In this document: positions 13,261 to 25,222 of the stretch, piece by piece
Numbering within the stretch: position 1 is the stretch's first letter
How the letters are laid out: every line of letters starts with the position of its first letter
NCBI GenBank assembly: GCA_963969595.1
Contig: OZ018409.1
Location: 24,999,282 to 25,063,281, forward strand
Length of the DNA stretch: 64,000 nt
Direction of reading: 5' to 3'
Source: Neckera pumila
Lineage: Eukaryota; Streptophyta; Bryopsida; Hypnales; Neckeraceae
The notes under the pieces: generated by a model
What the model was told of the DNA's origin: nothing
The model's database searches: none
The model's input: only the letters and a program-made list of their open reading frames with translations
Made by a program: the position numbers and the translations under genes

Positions 13261-13698
13261 TGCTGACTATTTGCTAATTTTGACAATTTTAGGTGTTTTC
13301 GCCTTAGCTCCAGTACGATAATGGCCAACAATTGGACCGTCTCCTTGAAATTAATTGTTGAACCACAGGCCTGGTACATACGAAATCCAAGCTTATGCAT
13401 CCCTAACTCATACACACAATCATCACTGTAACAGATGCACAATGACTCTGCTAGCAAGTGCACTTCAAGAGTTGACTCATGAGCAATGTGCCAGATGCTC
13501 CCACAGTCCACACAATGCTGCTTGTTTTTGTGGTCTGATTGATTCAGGACATGCAAAAATGAACAGTGAACAATGCTATGACAATGTACCAACCGTACCA
13601 AAAAGAGGCAACATGTCCTGTCCTGCCATTTCCAAAAATTGAGAGCCGTTGAATTTTGTTAAGAAAAATCTGCCCCCCCCCCTCAATACCGTTGATCT
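13261..13698 (-). other. unrecognised 123-codon open frame
   Basis: A minus-strand frame runs 13601-13230 through the end of the AAGGTAG MITE. It has many Cys and His but no motif spacing I recognise. A run of 11 C follows at about 13672-13682. It is probably not a gene. Confidence 0.2.
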
Positions 13699-13702
13699 TT
13701 AA

Positions 13703-14421
13703 CCCAGGGCCGATGCTGCCACCATTCTGTGGTGTTCGGATGACTATGTAATAAATTGGATAGAGTTTGAAAGTACTTTTTCATCTAAATTTTTCTTGTT
13801 GACTTTTCATGTTACTTAGGTTATAAAGAGCATCCAATTGCGTTTGTAGTCTTGCGAGTGTTTGTCTTCATGTAAATGAGAAGTTAGTAAAAAAAACGGA
13901 TTACAAAAATATGCTATTTTAGTGTATTTTGGAAAGTTGTTGCTCCTTGCTCTAAATCTGAAATTTCACTAGAAAAATGATTTTTTTGAGTTTGAGTCCA
14001 ACAAACAAAATGAAGGTCCTCTATTCTAGTTTCTACTCCAATTTGAATTTTGAAAAAATTCCTAATATTGAATATTTTATTGCAATTTGCACTTTGGATG
14101 TATTTCCAATGTCTATTATTTTCTAATTATAGAACAATACGGAAATTGATTTTATACTATTATGATGTTTACCATTGTAATATACACACATGGTAAAATT
14201 TTCAGATTTTTTGAAATGATTTTCTACAAATATGAATTTTCTTCACTTTTTCTTAAAAAAATTTCAAAAAAATCAATTTTCCAGAAAGAAATCTAAATTT
14301 TTTGAGAAGTAAAGAAGACAATTATAAATTTTTGCATACATATCTAATTGCAAAATGGTAGCAAATTGAGTGATGGGTAGTGAGGCTTGAAATTAGTGGT
14401 CATAGGTTTGTCCTTTAAGGG
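13703..14421. mobile_element. TTAA-type MITE, ~720 bp
   Basis: It lies between TTAA 13699-13702 and TTAA 14422-14425, right end CCTTTAAGGG. It is a sister copy of 1113-1811. Confidence 0.65.
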
Positions 14422-14425
14422 TTAA

Positions 14426-15353
14426 TCTGCTAAAGGTTCGGCATGCATTTTTTGGCTGTGTAGAAATTTTGGGCAGATATGTGTGACTAGAGATTTCCAT
14501 ATTTTGGCTTAAATTTTAATGGAAGGTGGGCGCAAGGAATATCTTTCATGTGCACTAAATTTCATGACATTTGGAAATTTAAATCAAAAGTTATGGCCTA
14601 ATATGTCATTTATTTTTGTAACTGGGCAATGCGGGCAGATAAAAAAAATCAATTTTTTCAAAAACTAAAATTTGAAATTGGTTTTCTAGATTTATGTATA
14701 CGTGGAAAGATTTTAATCATCCCATTTTGATCAATGAGTAAAAAATTATGAAGATTTTCTGTTTGCAGGTAGTTATGGATTCTCTACTCAATCTGATGTA
14801 AACTTTGAAGTCCTTTATCTTATTCAATTTTCAATATTTTTTGAAAAAAATAAAATCTAAAGATGTATATTGTTTATCACAACATTGCACCCATTGGGAT
14901 TGGCATTTTTCAATTCTATAATGAAATTCTTGACAATTTAGTATTTTGAATCATTCTCTACTACTATCTACTTCCTTTTTTTTCCCTATATGTTGGACAA
15001 TTCCAAATGAAGTGAATTTTTTCAAGCATGTAGCCAACTTGTCTAGGAAAAAGATTGCAAAGAAACACCATCATTTTGGACATTTTTTCATCAAAAAGTG
15101 AGCTTGTGAAGTGCAGCCGCCCTGTTTTCTGCAGGGCCCAAAAAACGATTTCAATGAATTTGAATGCTTATATCATGCAATCCATGCGGTGGAAACTTCT
15201 GAAAATTTTACCACATATTCTCAAGTCAACATACTACAAGATCCTATGGCTACATGTGTCAAAAAAAGTTTTTTTTCAAAAATTGGATACTTGTATTAAA
15301 AATGGCAATTTTTGAACATTTTCGAGGAAAGAATAGTCATAGAACTTTAGGGG
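14426..15353. mobile_element. TTAA-type MITE, ~930 bp
   Basis: It shares TTAA 14422-14425 with the preceding element and ends ACTTTAGGGG before TTAA 15354-15357. The left end is TCTGCTAAAGG. The body matches 8992-9873 and 1-290. Confidence 0.65.
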
Positions 15354-15364
15354 TTAAGTAACAA

Positions 15365-15500
15365 CTTGAGACACGGATACAAAAAGGGATATTGTTTGGG
15401 TATGGATGTGGATACATATATGGATATATATATAGAAATTTAGAGACATATATGGATACAGATATGGACTTGGGTATGATATGGACTTTGGGATATATCC
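15365..15500. repeat. degenerate GGATAYATATA minisatellite
   Basis: Imperfect units such as GGATACATATAT and GGATATGGAC are repeated about ten times. A related ATGGAATAT-rich patch lies at 17315-17460. Confidence 0.6.
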
Positions 15501-15544
15501 CGTATCAAATGCTAGACCCCATCCCACATGAAAATTACAAGTAC

Positions 15545-15641
15545 GGGGGGTGGGGGGTGGGGCAGGGGTATGATTTCAATTTAATTTAATTTCAATCTTT
15601 TTTTTGAGCTCACTAGGGAGGGGGTGGGGGTGGGGGTGGAA
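15545..15641 (+). repeat. two G-run clusters (possible G-quadruplexes)
   Basis: Four or more G-runs of three to six occur at 15545-15568 and again at 15616-15640, separated by AT-rich sequence. They sit just after a degenerate GGATATGGATAC repeat (15365-15500). Confidence 0.7.
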
Positions 15642-16077
15642 TCTTGGGATAAATTCAATTAAAACTTTTTTTTGAGCTCATTGTCACAATGACAATAAGC
15701 TCAAAAAAGGCAGTAATTGCCTTTCCCAAAAATGACTATGACTAATGCTATGACTATCCACTGAAAAGTGGCAGACAAATCTTTCATGTCTGAAAATTGT
15801 AAAAAATTCCGCCGAGGTGTTACTTCTAGTCCATTGTACTGTTTCCCCTTGCAATGGAAATTATCCATATATTTCAGAAAGAAGAAGAGGTGGTAGGCAA
15901 GTTCTGCCAATGCCTCCTCCAATTAATAAAAACCTTACTCATCTAATTTGAGTAAGAAAAAATCCCTCCTTCCCAATGCTGTCAATTTGATATACCAAAG
16001 AAAACGGTGGCAAAAATAGAAGAAGAACATTTGATTCACCCAACCAACCCCCAAATTAAAACCAAAAGAAAATTTAA

Positions 16078-17310
16078 CCCCTAAAGGTTTTTGACTATGT
16101 TTTCACCAAAACCCATTAGATGAGATTTGGGGGTCTGGGAGGGCTCCAAGTTCACCTATTGTCTGTTGCGTTCCCAGACTGCGGGAACGCAGCAGCAGCA
16201 GCAGCTGGCTGACGTGGCACAACGACTGCCACATCATTTTTTGAAAAAAAAATATATATATATTTTTTTGCTTAAAATGATATTTTGGTAAAAAAACATT
16301 TAAGAAAAAAAAAAAAAAAAAAAAATTCTGACACACCCGTACTGGTGTTCACTAAATTTGGGCAGATCAGGGAATGGGCTTGAAACGGCCCTCCAAGACC
16401 CCCAAAAATCATCTAGCGGCTCCAAAATTGCCATTTCTAATACAAGTACCAAATTTTAGAATAAAAACATTTTTGAACACATATAACCATAGGATCTTGT
16501 ACTACACAGGTTTAAAAAGATGTGGAAATTTTTTTAGATTTTTCCACCATGTAGATTGCAAGATAATAGCGTTTGAATTGACAAAAATCCTTTTTTAATC
16601 ACTGCAAAAATCCGGGCAGCTGCCCTTCACAAGGTCACATTTGTATGAAAAAATGTCCAAAATAGTGGTTACTCTTTGAATTCATTCTTCAAGGCAAGTT
16701 GGCTACATGCTTGAAAATTTTCAAATCATTTGGAATATTACAACATAAAGGAAAAAAATAGTAAGTAGGAAGAGGTAGAGAATGATTCAAAATACTAAAT
16801 TGTCAAGAATTTAATTATGGAATTGAAAAATGCCAAATTTAGCGATTGTAATGTAATAAAAAATATACACCCATTGTTTTTTGTTTTTTTCAAAAATATT
16901 GAAAATTGAGATAAAGGACTTCAACGTTTATTTTAGAGTAGAGATTCCATAACTACCCTCAAACTAAAACTCCTCATAACTTTTGACTCGTTAATCCAAA
17001 TGGAATGATTTAAAGCTTTTCAAGTATATATAAATCTATAAAACCAATTTCAAATTTTAATTTTTCAAAAGAATGTTTTTTAAAGAATTTTTTTGAGCTA
17101 CCCGGGCTGCTCGCCAAAAGCGGAAAATTACATATCATGCAATAACTTTTTACCCATAAAGTCAAAAGTTATGAAAATTGTTGGACCTTGAAGCTACTCC
17201 TTGGACACATCTTGTGTGAAAATTTCAAAGAAAAAAACTAAAATTTTCATTCATAGTGCGCTGCCCAAAATTGCTATATTGCCAAAAAATGGTGTTTGGT
17301 CCTTTAGGGG
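16078..17310. mobile_element. TTAA-type MITE carrying a nested MITE
   Basis: The left end CCCCTAAAGG follows TTAA 16074-16077 and the right end CCTTTAGGGG precedes TTAA 17311-17314. It aligns with 27137-28059 on both sides of an insertion at about 16114-16418. Confidence 0.75.
16114..16418. mobile_element. CATTA-type MITE nested in a TTAA-type MITE
   Basis: The left end CATTAGATGAGATTTGGGGG pairs with the right end CCCCCAAAAATCATCTA. It contains GGGCTTGAAACGGCCC and two TGACGTGGCA-like motifs. The uninterrupted host sequence is seen at 27160-27185. Confidence 0.7.
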
Positions 17311-17717
17311 TTAATATGTATATGGAATATGGAATATATACAATTATATTAATATGATATTATGTATAGATATCTACAATACACGGATATTGATAACCAA
17401 ATGCGTGGGTATTGATATTAATATGGAATATTAACAATATGTGGATACACATACATGTACAATGTATTATCTTATATTGATTGCAATCTCACAACTTCAT
17501 AAAAAATATAAATAGGGGGATGCTCAATTGTTTCACAAGCATATTCATATTCATGAATTCAAGTGTGCTTTCATATACACACAAGTTTGTCACTATCTCA
17601 TCAGAAGTAGCACGCACAACCAATTATCACAATATATGAGTGACTTTGCAACTTGAATGCAGTGCTTGGCAATTCAATTATCATGTTCAAAATCATTGTA
17701 AAATTTGACTACAAGAG

Positions 17718-17886
17718 AAAGGGGTGTTTTAAGTATAGTCCTAGTAGTATAGTCTTACAAGTAATGACCTAAAAGGAATGTTTTTAGTAAAATTTTATTA
17801 GAAATACATGTGTTTTCAATAAAATTTTACTAAAATCACTCCTTTCATGTCATTACTTGTAGGACTATACTTAAAACACCCCTTTC
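17718..17886. repeat. long hairpin (inverted repeat), ~80-base arms
   Basis: AAAGGGGTGTTTTAAGTATA at the left pairs with TATACTTAAAACACCCCTTT at the right. The pairing continues inward through ACAAGTAATGAC and TTTTAGTAAAATTTTA with few mismatches. A half copy is seen near 20630-20660. It is probably a small MITE. Confidence 0.75.
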
Positions 17887-18114
17887 TTTTGTCGTCAAAA
17901 TCGCCAAAAATTGCACTAACTTTCACAAAATTGACAATTTTTGATGATATCGAAATTGAACAAAATATATTTTTGGATTGGTTGAGTTAGTTATGTGCAT
18001 TATAAACCCTAGTCTCTATACAAAGAATCCAAATCTAAAAACGCATTACACAATTCTAATATATAAATAGAACACATTGTCTTTTTCAACAATATTTCAA
18101 TTGCAAGGACATCA

Positions 18115-18535
18115 AGATGTACCAATAGTTCATGTTGCAACCTATATTCTATTTACAATGGCAAATGCAATTCTATACTCTTAATTCCAAAAAATTATTC
18201 AAATATCGTAAAACCAACACCATTTGCATGTTTGACAAATTGTGAATATTTTAAATTCTATAAATATCACTTTCCTTCAATTTTTGTGTACAACAATCTG
18301 AAATGATGTATAATAGCATGCTAAGGTACAAATTTTTTTCCTTGAGTTCTAAAAAGACTGACAAATTATAAAATAGTTCCAAATTATAGCATACAAAACC
18401 AAATTTTATCATAGCTAACTTTGAAATTAATTTTCTTTCACATCACAACTAAATTTTCCTTGAAACTTCCGTGGTAACGTGATATATGTTACATAATACA
18501 ACTTTCATATATTGACTTTTGGAATTTTTCCATCG
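18115..18535. repeat. dispersed repeat, copy 2 (partner 7214-7645)
   Basis: Same orientation as copy 1. It is interrupted at its right by the AAGGTAG MITE, after which the alignment resumes (TTGTTTGAATGAAAAAG). Confidence 0.65.
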
Positions 18536-18539
18536 ATGC

Positions 18540-18885
18540 TAAGGTAGGAATACCATAAACGGTTAAAATAAGCATTTGAGCCTATAGGATAAGGAGAATT
18601 CCTTTGAGAAATTGAGCTCAATATGTGCAAAAACAAGGATGAAGAAGATCTTTTTATAATTCCCCAAGAATGAATATTTTATGTAATACAAATGTGGATT
18701 CTTAATATGGACCCCATTCTTGTCTCATAGGCTCACCTAAAACGGCTACCGTTGGAACTTGTTCCCAATCAAATGTGAGGCAATCAAATACAATCAAATC
18801 TTTTTCAGAGCCAACTATTGTTGGTTTCAGGACACCCTACTTTGCCATTAGAGAAGAGGTAACCATTATTGGTATTTCTACCTTG
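18540..18885. mobile_element. MITE with AAGGTAG termini, ~345 bp
   Basis: AAGGTAGGAATACC at the left pairs with GGTATTTCTACCTT at the right. The surrounding repeat (18115-18535) occurs without the insertion near 7634, so the site is a recognisable insertion. GATG occurs on both sides. Confidence 0.65.
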
Positions 18886-18953
18886 ATGGTATGGTTGTTT
18901 GAATGAAAAAGTTCCAAATCCATACTCACAATTTTGTTCATTATTGTACTTAA

Positions 18954-19870
18954 TCCCTAAAGGACCAAGGCCTTTTTTCTACCACATCTCAAAACTGCCA
19001 TTTTTAGAGCAAAGAGTAAAAAATCTGAAAATGATTTTTTTTTTGCACATCCAACCATAAGATCTTATACCTAACTAGTATAACAATGTCTGGAAAAAAT
19101 TTCAGAATTTTTGACCGCACAGATTGCAAGATATCTATGTTTAAAGTGAAAAATAACTAAATTTCAGCACATTGTGGGACTAGATTTTTTGACTTTGAAC
19201 ATTTTTAACTTAAATTTTTTGCACGAAAGAGTTTTGAGCTTTTAATCTTTCTAGTGGAGAATTGAATTGAGAGTCTAGGAAAAAAAAAAAGATTCAAAAA
19301 AACTTAATTATCATTCTTTAAAAAATTGTTAAGTAGAAGATAGTACAAGATAGAAGGAAAATCTAAAATATTAATATCTTTTAGATGGAATTAAAATGCA
19401 CTAATCCCAATGGTGAGATCGTTCTAGCAAGAAAACTTAGCCATGTGGAACTTTTTTTTTTGAAAAATTGCAAAAAATGCATTCCAAAATGAATCCTACA
19501 AGTTATTTTTTTCAAGCAGATGCTCTAATTGCCCAAAACTCAAGATTGTCCATAACTTTCTCATAAAAAATCCAAATGAAATGAATCAAAGCTTCTCAAA
19601 TAGGCAAAAATATAATCTATAAGGAAAAAAAAAAAATTTAAATTTAAATCTTTTGCAAAACTCTTTTGCTACCCGCTCTCCCAAGTTTTGAGGTTATTTG
19701 GGCATGACTTGTGTTCCCGGGCACCGATTGAAAAAAGATTATATTCCCACAAAGCTTATTAGTTTTTCTATCTTCAAAAAAAGTTTCAGAAAATCACGAA
19801 AAAAATTCAGCCCGTAGGTACCTGCCCAAAATCCCATTTGTCCTCTGAAGGGACAATGGTCCTTTAGGGG
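18954..19870. mobile_element. TTAA-type MITE, ~917 bp
   Basis: The left end TCCCTAAAGGACCA follows TTAA 18950-18953 and the right end TGGTCCTTTAGGGG precedes TTAA 19871-19874. Confidence 0.75.
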
Positions 19871-21049
19871 TTAACAAGATTTTCAATTCAATGGTGGAGG
19901 GACTCCGTTTCTTTAAGGGCAAAATTTTTTGTCCAAGAAAGGCTTAAATTCTACTGATTGTGACTTGTAGGAATGAAAATAAGTTTTTTTTTCTCACTTC
20001 AAAAGTCATAATTTTTCAATCCATACAATCAAATGGACTAATTTCTTTTCAAAAGATCATCATAGTAGTCTACTATTATTTTTTTTAATTTATTTTTTTA
20101 CAATTGAAGTTAAAAAAAAAGTCTTTATTTTCAAATTTTTGGCAATGTACTAAAAAATGGTAATTTTTGACAAATTCTCTTGAAAAATACCTTGATCCTC
20201 TAGGAGTTACGCTATGCATCTACAACAAGGTCCATGTGACAAATTTGAATAGTTGTAAGTCATCCTGTGGTCATTTTCTTGATCTTCATAGGTCATGTTT
20301 CCACTACACTAGTTAGTTCAATTAGTGCAAGAGTTTGAATATAGCAAAGAATCTCTCACAATAATTTGGATGAATATTGAATGACAATTAGTGCAAAATT
20401 TAGATGAATGTAGATAAAATTTGATGAAATTTGGATGGCAATCAAAGCACTTGAGATAATATGAAGTAATAGCAAACCATATTATATTGTTTATCAAAAA
20501 CACTATGAGCTTTCATTTTAGTGTATCTCTCAAATTTGCATATTTTCCAAAATATTGTGAGTAATTATTGTTCATTATTGTAAAGACTAAATATTTATTT
20601 ATTTGAATGAAAACATTTTAAAGCAGTGTAGTCCTATAAGTAATGACCTTTTAAGAAGATTTCTAAATTTGAGTGTAAAATTTTTATTTTTATTTTTTGG
20701 GATGAAATTACGTCATTCTATAATTACAAGTTCATAAATCATGGTTATTAGTGCAAAGTTCAATGTCTAAAACAAATTTAGTTCTAAATTTTTTCAAAAT
20801 TGCAAATTAGAATTGAAACAACACGTGATTAAACTTCATTTCATTCGTTGGACATAAGTTTAAAATGCTAATTTTAATGTCTAAAATTCAGGTAAAAATA
20901 AAGAGCTATAGCATCCTCTTTTATAAACACAAGAATCAATAATAGCTAAATGCTAATAATCTATTACTACTATACCTCTCTAATGGCAACCCACTACTAG
21001 CTTTTAATTATAGAATGACACATGATCTATCATTTGAATGCCACTTTAA

Positions 21050-21526
21050 TCCCTAAAGGACCAAGCTGCGTTTTTTGGCAACATAGCAATTTTGGGCAGC
21101 TCACTACAAACGGAGTTTTTATTTTTTTTCTTTGAAAATTTCACAAAACATGTGCCCAAGGAGTAGCTTTAAGGCCCAACAATTTTCATAACTTTTGACT
21201 ATACGGTTAAAAAGTTATTGCATGATATATGATTTTCATTGGTCGGCGGGCAGCCCGGGCAGCTCAAAAAACTTCTTTAAAAAATAAAAATCTGAAATTG
21301 GTTCTTTAGATTTCTATAGAAGCGTGAAGCTTTGAATCATTCAATTTGGATCTATGAGTCAAAAGTTATGAGGATTTTAAGTTTGTGGGTAGGTATGGAG
21401 TCTTTAAAGCTACTCCTTGGGCACATGTTTTGTGAAATTTTCAAAGAAAAAAAATAAAAACTCCGTTTGTAGTGAGCTGCCCAAAATTGCTATGTTGCCA
21501 AAAAACGCAGCTTGGTCCTTTAGGGG
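21050..21526. mobile_element. TTAA-type foldback MITE with ~127-base arms
   Basis: TTAA lies at 21046-21049 and 21527-21530. Left arm 21046-21172 and right arm 21404-21530 are both 127 bases and nearly perfect reverse complements, joined by about 230 bases. Transcription through it would give a long hairpin RNA. The body shares sequence with 16078-17310, so it looks like a derivative in which one end has been duplicated in inverted orientation. Confidence 0.8.
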
Positions 21527-21559
21527 TTAATCTCAGATGAAAATTCATCCTATCTTCAT

Positions 21560-21790
21560 TCCAGCCTGGTTTATGCCAAATTAAGTGGTGAAGGTTTTTG
21601 ATTTTTCTTTTGAAGGTTTTGACTGGTTGAAATCAAGAAGTCCTCAAAAAAATAGTTTTCCAGCATGAAATGAGAAGCCATGGGTCTCCAAGAAGGCCCA
21701 TTGATGACATGGAGTGCATTTTTTTCCCTATGTAGCAACAAAAATCCTCAAATTTTGAACCCCGGAATTATAGTCAAACCCACCTTCTTG
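21560..21790. repeat. dispersed repeat, inverted partner at 28850-29060
   Basis: GACTGGTTGAAATCAAGAAG here corresponds to CTTCTTGATTTCAACCAATC in the partner, and neighbouring motifs follow in reverse order. Confidence 0.6.
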
Positions 21791-21995
21791 AGATGGGTTT
21801 GACAAAAATTTGTGGTGATCGTCACAGATTGCATTTGAACACTTAGAAAAACAGCATTGAAAGCCTAGAATCTTTTGACCTCCTTCCAAATTATGAACAC
21901 ATACCAGTGGAACTGAAATGTAGAATAAACCCCTGAATTGAAATTTGATGCAAAATCACCACCTTAGAAATCCTTGGGATATAAAGCATTGAAAG

Positions 21996-22202
21996 ATAGG
22001 CCGTCAGTTCGTCAAGCGTTTGCTCAAAGACTCTAAACGAAAATATGTCACTAAAAGCTCCACTCCAGATCCACAGCCCACCGATTCTTCATGGAATGCT
22101 AAAAAATACGACAAGAAGCTACACACTGCATTGGAAATACACAGGAATCCATCCTTTAAGCCATTTGTGCCACTAATAAGAGAAAGTTATGATAACTTCT
22201 AG
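21996..22202 (+). pseudogene. possible terminal exon or gene scrap, unrecognised
   Basis: The frame reads RQFVKRLLKDSKRKYVTKSS and continues to DNF and a TAG at 22200-22202. It has a Lys-rich start and Ser/Pro middle, with coding-like codon choice. An AG precedes it (GAAAG|ATAGG). No partner exon was found upstream. It lies 3' of, and convergent with, BCD1. Confidence 0.3.
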
Positions 22203-22833
22203 TCTTAAGACAAGAGTCAGTTGCGTGAAGTTCTTGTAACAACTTACATTAGAAATAAGAGTGGAACAGCTACTCACAGGATTTAAACTCCAATCTATTC
22301 TTTTCGCAATGAAGCAAGTTCGGAAAAAGTAACCCTAAAGAGGACTTTAAGGCTTTAATTAGTTCTAAAGGTCACGTGCACACTACACCACATGAGTGCA
22401 GATAGCAAGTGCAACCCTTGGTGACTCCAAAACTTGTGTCCAATTACCAATGTCCAATAGCCAATATCTAGGAGCTAATGTTCCATATTCAATACCTGGA
22501 ATATTCAGTGGTACTTGATGGAGCTGCTAATCCATAGTTAGGGATTTTTAAGGTGAAATGCAATCACCCTATTAGTCAGCACTAAGATGATAGCATCCTA
22601 ACTCTTCAAGGTCAATGCAGAATTAACAGAACTACCTCTTGGATTTTGCATCTGCACGGAAAAAACCACGAGAGCTCTGTGGAGACTATAATAAGCTAGA
22701 GAAACGAGGGCTTTGATAGTATGATACACATGCTAATTTCTGCACTGCAAGCAGAAATTCTGAGCTTCGGATTCTTAATTTCGCATCCAATCGTTAGCTC
22801 CTTTTCTAGATAAACGTAGATGCCAACTGTGCT

Positions 22834-25137
22834 TCAAGGGATGAACTCCCCTTCTTCAATCTCTTCCTCCCGGAAAAGTTTGCCCTCGAATACTTCATCG
22901 ACAGGGTTTACATCCAAAACAGGAGAAGGAGTAGGAATTGTAGTTGATGGAGATTTGCAGATGACCAAGGGAAACTTCACGGTGTCCGCGCATATAGCTA
23001 CATGAAAGACTGGAAACTCATATACGGTCTTGTGTGCCAGTTGTGATCGGAGAGAGCATTCCATATCTAACTCGTAATAGACCTTCTTGTTGCCCTGTAG
23101 AACAACAAACACATACGTTTATAGGTACCACTTGCTTGGAAGAACTGTTAACCCCTAAGTCCTTAAATGAACCATTAAGAAAGCCCGGCAATGTAAACCC
23201 ATACAAAGAAGAAATCATGCCCTACATTAATTAATGGTAAATATGTGATTTGAAAAGTTACTATAATTGGCTATCCGTTTTTAGATTGCGCACTGAGGAG
23301 TTAGAAAAACAATGATCAGACACAAGGTGAGAGTTGATTCATACCTCACAAGGCTCCTTCTGGAAATAAAGTTTCAACTCAGTAATATCTCGCCTATAGA
23401 AGTGTCGCAGCTCGGTGATCATGGGTAAATTGTCTGCCCTAGGTTCCAGGTGCTTTGCTATGAGACTTTTCAGTGTAGAATTTTCATCAACCCTGTCAGA
23501 CATGAGCACCAGTCAGTACTTCCATTAACCCCTAAGCGCTCTGACATCCATATTCTTGAACATAGCGCTTGAGGACAATGTCTAGTCCAAATGCCTTCTC
23601 ATTCATCCAAAGTAATAGTGGAATCTTTAAGATATTACATTCCTTTACGACTTATTTGATAAACTTGAGGTAAATAATATATTTGTAAAGATATAAGCTT
23701 CAGATATAAGCAAAAATGCAAAAATACAAAAAAAGATTCAGGCGATTAAAAAGAGACAACCGTATTAAAATGATTTATTAAAATGTTTGGGAAGTTTTCT
23801 CACCTTGCAGAGACAACTCGGACATCTGTTTCTTCAAAAGTCCATTCTATCCTCCAGAAGATGCACTTAAGTCTGCACTTGCAAACAACGAGACACAAAA
23901 GCATGAGATCTCCATACACATAACCATGCCCTCTCAGACCAATTAGTGTGCAACTCAGATGCCACTAGGACAAAAGATTCACTGGATTTCGTATTACTCG
24001 AACTTACTTTCTGTCAAAAAAAGTTGAGTTGCTCTTTCTCTTGCTCATGCCATGCGGCCAATACACCAACTTGGTGTCCCGCATTTTGGTTTCATGTTGA
24101 AGAGCCTTCATAGCCGGGTGCATTTCGTTCTTAGGTAACGCTAGCGTAGAACGAGCTCGCTTCGCAGATTCAGTCTGTCTCAACATCTCCTCCAATAAAT
24201 TATAATCTGCAAGCAACAGGGAAGTACCATGAGTCCTCCACACCTCAACAACCCAACCCAAGAGCTGTACCAATTGGACAAGAAACCCAGACATGATTGA
24301 ACTGGAACGGCCGATGTAAAAGACCCTAACAACCAGAAATGACATAGTTAATGGTTGCACTCAAACTTTCAAGTTGAGATTTTGCGTTCAGTTTCGCAAC
24401 CAAATTTTTGAGCGACATCTTGAAGGAAAGACAATGAAAACGCACTTCAAATGAGTTACAATACGCCACATAACAAGAACGGAGGTACTGAGGTCCCAGC
24501 CAAAATTTGAAGGTGACCAGCAACTATAAAGCAAGTACAACAGCAGACTACACAAAGAGGCGACAAGCAGTTCGATTTTGGAGATTTTTGCTCATTTCAG
24601 GATAAAATCATGTGAATGATAGCTTGCTGAAAACTTTCGAACATTGCACTTGTTAATTTTCAGTATTGAGATCGCAGCGACGAATTGAAGTTTAGTTGGA
24701 TAGGGTTTTAAATGATGTCCGCAAGGATTCTAAACCCGGGAGAAATGTAAAGGCAGAAAATAATTCAAAACATCCTCAAAACAATTAGAAAACCGGAAAA
24801 AACATAAGACAGACAGCCTACTAAATTTCGAAAGAAAGAAGCTTTACAAATTCATTTGTAAGCAATTCAAGGCAACCAAGGAGAAGAATTCTGTGCGCTG
24901 GTGTTTCCGCTTACCCGAAACGAGGACATTGTCACAAAATCCCGCCAAGGGCACGAACGCAGTCCGATCACGCTTGCCGGAGCATCCAGTGTGCGTCTTG
25001 TGGGCCTTGACACAAGCCAACCCACACGATCGCAGCTCACATCTCGGACACTTGTATTTCCACTCCGTCTTCTTGCATTCCTCACACAACTTGCGCTCCG
25101 GCACTAGCACCGTCTCCACAACCACCGTAGTCCCCAT
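22834..25137 (-). CDS. BCD1: BCD1/ZNHIT6-like HIT zinc-finger box C/D snoRNP assembly protein
   Basis: Five exons on the minus strand: 25137-24915, 24206-24008, 23872-23804, 23492-23345 and 23094-22834 (stop at 22836-22834). All junctions are GT-AG, phases agree throughout, and the product is 299 aa. Residues 18-52 form a HIT-type zinc finger with Cys18, Cys21, Cys30, Cys33, Cys38, Cys42, His46 and Cys52. Exon 2 carries the family's conserved block ending KLVYWPHGMSKRKSNST, and exon 3 follows with IFWRIEWTF. In this family (yeast Bcd1, human ZNHIT6) the protein is nuclear and needed for box C/D snoRNP biogenesis. The tail is acidic (REEEIEEGEF). The start is the first ATG after an in-frame stop region, and the TTCTCC-rich upstream is followed by telo-box repeats, which suits a ribosome-biogenesis gene. 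TIR-like TTAACCCCTAAG motifs lie in introns 3 and 4. I am confident of the family and less so of exact exon borders. Confidence 0.9.
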
Positions 25138-25168
25138 TTCTCAAAAAACTCGCAACTCTCTTTCCAAC

Positions 25169-25222
25169 CCCCCCTAAAACCCTAAAACCCTATAACCCCT
25201 AAAATCCTAAAACCTCAAAAGA
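25169..25222 (-). promoter_or_regulatory. telo-box cluster upstream of BCD1
   Basis: On the plus strand this reads as repeated CCCTAAAAC units, i.e. AGGGTTTTAGGG on the gene's sense strand, starting about 30 bases upstream of the BCD1 ATG. Telo-boxes (AAACCCTA) are established elements in plant promoters of ribosomal and ribosome-biogenesis genes. The location fits a 5' UTR or core promoter element. Function here is inferred. Confidence 0.6.
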
